A stretch of 28,812 nt of DNA from DATKZB01 sp035528235. GTDB lineage: Bacteria > Planctomycetota > Phycisphaerae > FEN-1346. Below the pieces are notes generated by a model that saw only the letters and a list, made by a program, of their open reading frames with translations, was not told where the DNA came from and did not search any database. Within the stretch, counting starts at the first letter, position 1, and every line of letters begins with the position of its first letter. The stretch spans positions 1 to 28,812 of the forward strand of contig DATKZB010000035.1 in NCBI GenBank assembly GCA_035528235.1, given 5' to 3'. Shown here in pieces: positions 26,446 to 28,812 of the stretch. The position numbers and the translations under genes were made by a program.

Positions 26446-27516
26446 ATGGCCAAGGCCAACCCCATCCGACTGGGCATTGCCGGACTCGGACGGGCCGGCT
26501 GGGGCATGCACTGCCCGGAACTCGACGGCAAGGAAAACCTGTTCCGCATCGTAGCCGGGTGCGACACCCTGGCCGAGAAGCGCGAGCGTTTTGCCGCCAA
26601 GTACGGGTGCCCCGCCTACCGGACCGTCGAGCAACTGGTGGCCGACCCGAACGTCGAGATGGTCTCGGTGGCCACGCGGAGCATCGACCACCTTCAGCAC
26701 GCCCTGCTGGCGCTGGCGGCCGGCAAGCACGTGTTCCAGGAGAAACCCATCACGGTCGACTACGCCGAGGCGAAGCGCCTGGCGGCTGCCGCGCGTCGGG
26801 TCAAGGGCAAACTCTTCATCCGCCACAATCGCCGCAACGAAACGGCGTTTCTGCACATCCGCGAGATCATGGCCTCCGGCATCCTGGGCGAGGTCTACGA
26901 GATCCGCCTGATGCGGGGCGGCTATGCCCGGCGCGACGACTGGCAGACCCTCAAGCGTTACGGCGGCGGCCAGCTGCTCAACTGGGGGCCGCACGTCGTC
27001 GACCACCTGCTTCGGATGCTCGACGCGCCCGTCAAGACCCTCTGGAGCAGCCTGAAGCGCATCGCCGCCGTCGGCGACGCCGAGGACCACCTGCACGTCG
27101 TCGCCACCGGCACCAACGGCCGCGTGGTCGACATGACCATCGGCGGCGGGGCCGCCATCATGGGGCCCGATTACCTCCTGTGGGGCACCCGCGGGGCCCT
27201 GCAGTGCACAGGTAACACCATCACCGTCCGGTACCTCGACCCGAAGGCGAAACTGCCGCGCCGCCGGCCCAACCCCGGCGACCCGGGGGCCGCGTTCGGC
27301 AGTTCCGAAGCCCTGCCGTGGATCGAGAAGACCTTCGAGGCCAACCCCAAGGAGACGTGGGACATCTGGGACGAACTCTACGCCGCCGTCCGCCGCCGCA
27401 AGCGGTTCCCCGTCGCACTGGAGGAGGCGGTGGAGGTGATGAAGGTGATTACGGAGGCCAAGCGCGGCACGGGGTTCGAGAGCCGGCCGCGCGGCGCCAG
27501 GACCCGCCGCCGATAG
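26446..27516 (+). CDS. Gfo/Idh/MocA-family oxidoreductase
   Basis: This is an NAD(P)-dependent dehydrogenase of sugars or sugar-like compounds. The 356-residue product has an N-terminal Rossmann fold with GIAGLGRAGWG (10-20). The family lysine motif is EKPI (99-102). A C-terminal alpha/beta domain carries GGGQLLNWGPHVVDH (173-187), the metal-free substrate-site motif with the catalytic-type His. A GAGGAG ribosome-binding site precedes the ATG. There is no Tat or Sec signal, unlike many planctomycete members. The substrate cannot be told from sequence, since this family is very broad. The following permease gene starts 7 nt downstream. Confidence 0.9.
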   Translation: MAKANPIRLGIAGLGRAGWGMHCPELDGKENLFRIVAGCDTLAEKRERFAAKYGCPAYRTVEQLVADPNVEMVSVATRSIDHLQHALLALAAGKHVFQEKPITVDYAEAKRLAAAARRVKGKLFIRHNRRNETAFLHIREIMASGILGEVYEIRLMRGGYARRDDWQTLKRYGGGQLLNWGPHVVDHLLRMLDAPVKTLWSSLKRIAAVGDAEDHLHVVATGTNGRVVDMTIGGGAAIMGPDYLLWGTRGALQCTGNTITVRYLDPKAKLPRRRPNPGDPGAAFGSSEALPWIEKTFEANPKETWDIWDELYAAVRRRKRFPVALEEAVEVMKVITEAKRGTGFESRPRGARTRRR

Positions 27517-27523
27517 GGGCCCC

Positions 27524-28606
27524 ATGCTGCCGCTCGCGAACATCATGGCTCGCAAGGTCCGCACGACCATCAGCGTTCTGGCGGTGGGCGTGGGGGTAGC
27601 CCTGTTCCTGGTGCTGGTGGGTCTGACGAGCATGCTGTCGGAGATCGCCCAGCGGACCACGCGGGTGGCGGCGCACCTGATGGTCTGGCCGGCGTCGGAC
27701 CAGGTGGTCGTCAGCGGCGGCCTGCCCGCCGACCAGGTCGAGAAGGACCTGGAGTCGGTACCCGGCGTCGAGTGCGCCATCCCGGTCCTCCGGTGGCCGT
27801 TCAAGATGGCCGGGCGGGTCCAGAACGTTTACGGCATCCGGCCCGAGGACTGGCCGTTCTTCGCCGCCGAGGACCAGATGCTCGACGGCCGGCCGCTGGA
27901 GGGCGGCTGGGAGATGGTCATCGACTCGCGCCTGGCCGACGCCGGCCCGTACCGGGTGGGCCAGACCGTCGAGCGGTGGGGCCACGCGTTCCAGATCGTC
28001 GGCATCGCCCGCGAGGGCGTCGCGGGGCGCGTCTTCATGCCCATCGACACGGTCAGCGACGCCCTCCAGCAGCGCGGCCGGCGGGCCTCGTTCTTCTACG
28101 TGCGGGTGACCGACCCGACGCGCGCGACGGCCGTGCGCGACGCCATCCGCGACCAGCGGGGCCTGAACGTCTTCACGATGGACGAGTTCTACGACGTCCT
28201 GGCATCGAGTTTCCTCGACATGCATCTGGTCATCGGGTCGGTCGTGTTCGTGGCGGGGTTCGTGTGCTTTCTGGTCATTCTGCTGACGGTGTACACGATG
28301 GTGGTCGAGCGGACGCGCGAGATCGGCATTCTGAAGGGCATCGGGGCGTCGCGGGCGCAGATTTTCGGCCTGGTGCTGGCCGAGGCGGGGCTGATTGCGG
28401 CGGGCGGCATCGTCGTCGGGTTCCTCCTGACGTGGGGCGGACGCGCCGTCATCCTGCACCTTCAGCCCCTCTGGACCGTTGACATCCCCGCCGTGCGGTT
28501 TGCCTACGCGGCCGCGCTGGCGGCCGTCGGAACGTTCCTCGGGGCCCTGCACCCCGCGCTGCGCGCCGCGCGGCAGGACCCCATCGAGAGCCTCCGCTAC
28601 GAGTAG
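27524..28606 (+). CDS. FtsX/MacB-type ABC transporter permease
   Basis: The product has 360 residues. Four membrane segments (about 15-36, 234-258, 284-306 and 325-345) flank a large extracytoplasmic domain (about 40-230), the classic MacB/LolC type VII layout. The cytoplasmic coupling-helix region VERTREIGILKGIGAS (261-276) is diagnostic. The C-terminus ALRAARQDPIESLRYE is typical. It would work with a MacB/LolD-like ATPase in mechanotransmission, such as lipoprotein release, efflux or protein transfer. No ATPase gene lies next to it in the window. The start overlaps no clear ribosome-binding site except GGGG right after the previous stop. Confidence 0.92.
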   Translation: MLPLANIMARKVRTTISVLAVGVGVALFLVLVGLTSMLSEIAQRTTRVAAHLMVWPASDQVVVSGGLPADQVEKDLESVPGVECAIPVLRWPFKMAGRVQNVYGIRPEDWPFFAAEDQMLDGRPLEGGWEMVIDSRLADAGPYRVGQTVERWGHAFQIVGIAREGVAGRVFMPIDTVSDALQQRGRRASFFYVRVTDPTRATAVRDAIRDQRGLNVFTMDEFYDVLASSFLDMHLVIGSVVFVAGFVCFLVILLTVYTMVVERTREIGILKGIGASRAQIFGLVLAEAGLIAAGGIVVGFLLTWGGRAVILHLQPLWTVDIPAVRFAYAAALAAVGTFLGALHPALRAARQDPIESLRYE

Positions 28607-28644
28607 TGGCGATGGGCAAGTTAGTCCTGCAACCGTACTTGTCG

Positions 28645-28670
28645 CGCGGCGGCCTTCCCAGGCCGCCGCG
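28645..28670. terminator. 11-bp-stem GC-rich hairpin after the permease gene
   Basis: CGCGGCGGCCT (28645-28655) pairs with AGGCCGCCGCG (28660-28670) across a 4-nt loop. It lies about 40 nt after the permease stop. There is no T-tract, so it is either a terminator of the GC-stem type or part of the repeat element that follows. Confidence 0.5.
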
Positions 28671-28675
28671 ATGGG

Positions 28676-28812
28676 CACGTTAGCGTATCGGCGATGAGCA
28701 CGTTAGCGTATCGGCGACGAGCACGTTAGCGTATCGGCGACGAGCACGTTAGCGTATCGGCGACGAGCACGTTAGCGTATCGGCGATGAGCAAGTTAGCG
28801 TATCGGCGATGG
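28676..28812. repeat. Tandem array of a 23-bp unit, at least six copies, running off the window
   Basis: Units start at 28676, 28699, 28722, 28745, 28768 and 28791, exactly 23 bp apart. The core is CACGTTAGCGTATCGGCGA with a variable T/C after it and CAAG for CACG in the last copy. A diverged partial copy (CAAGTTAG) is at 28618. There are no spacers, so it is not a CRISPR array. Repeated transposase sites at the end of an IS21- or IS481-like element are a possible source. The array may continue beyond the window. Confidence 0.85.

Noticed and set aside
28676..28812. CRISPR array
   Set aside because: Units are contiguous and nearly identical with no spacers, and no cas genes are in the window.

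Overview
This is a GC-rich bacterial chromosome segment. High GC, a split PilMNOPQ-type machine with a GspC-like inner-membrane subunit, a GspE/PilB-like protein and class III pilins fit an uncultured planctomycete or relative. That assignment is inferred from gene content and style only. Every gene call is a judgement from reading translations, with no database search. Several genes have recognisable sigma70-type promoters (TTGnnn-N16/17-TAnnnT), which help fix starts.

Layout. 1-293: a strong inverted repeat and a pair of 18-bp repeats, possibly the remnant of an insertion-sequence end. 294-2266 (+): rarA and a membrane-anchored protein translationally coupled to it. 2267-2426: two hairpins with complementary loops between convergent genes. 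2427-4444 (-): trpB-trpA. 4611-6683 (+): a large (alpha/alpha)6-barrel glycosidase-like protein. 6802-7113 (+): ribosomal protein L21, without the usual rpmA after it. 7221-8216 (+): an exported protein built from 39-residue TPR-like repeats.

8288-21732 (-): the core of the window. A major pilin (21235-21732) has its own terminator. It is followed by thirteen closely packed genes (20822 down to 8288, gaps of at most about 54 bp, several ATGA overlaps). They encode a small coiled-coil membrane protein, a GspH-like pseudopilin, PilM, PilN, PilO, a PilP/GspC-like protein, a secretin, a TPR lipoprotein, a sensor histidine kinase, a response regulator, a GAF/HD-GYP c-di-GMP phosphodiesterase, a STAS protein and a GspE/PilB homologue. 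The first nine build an envelope-spanning pilus or secretion apparatus. The rest look like a signalling cassette on the same transcript. The final GspE/PilB homologue has lost the Walker A lysine, the Walker B glutamate, the Asp-box residues and the His-box histidine. It keeps an MshEN-like N-terminus and both CxxC zinc pairs, so it is best read as a pseudo-ATPase, perhaps a c-di-GMP-responsive regulator of the machine. No active PilB/PilT, PilC or prepilin peptidase is present.

22320-26254 (-): uvrB-nadC-birA, compactly arranged. Between birA and the pilin lies a gene-free stretch of 587 bp with a clear terminator and another hairpin. 26446-28606 (+): a Gfo/Idh/MocA-type oxidoreductase and an FtsX/MacB-type permease. 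28607-28812: an 11-bp-stem hairpin and at least six tandem 23-bp repeats running off the window, perhaps the edge of an insertion element.
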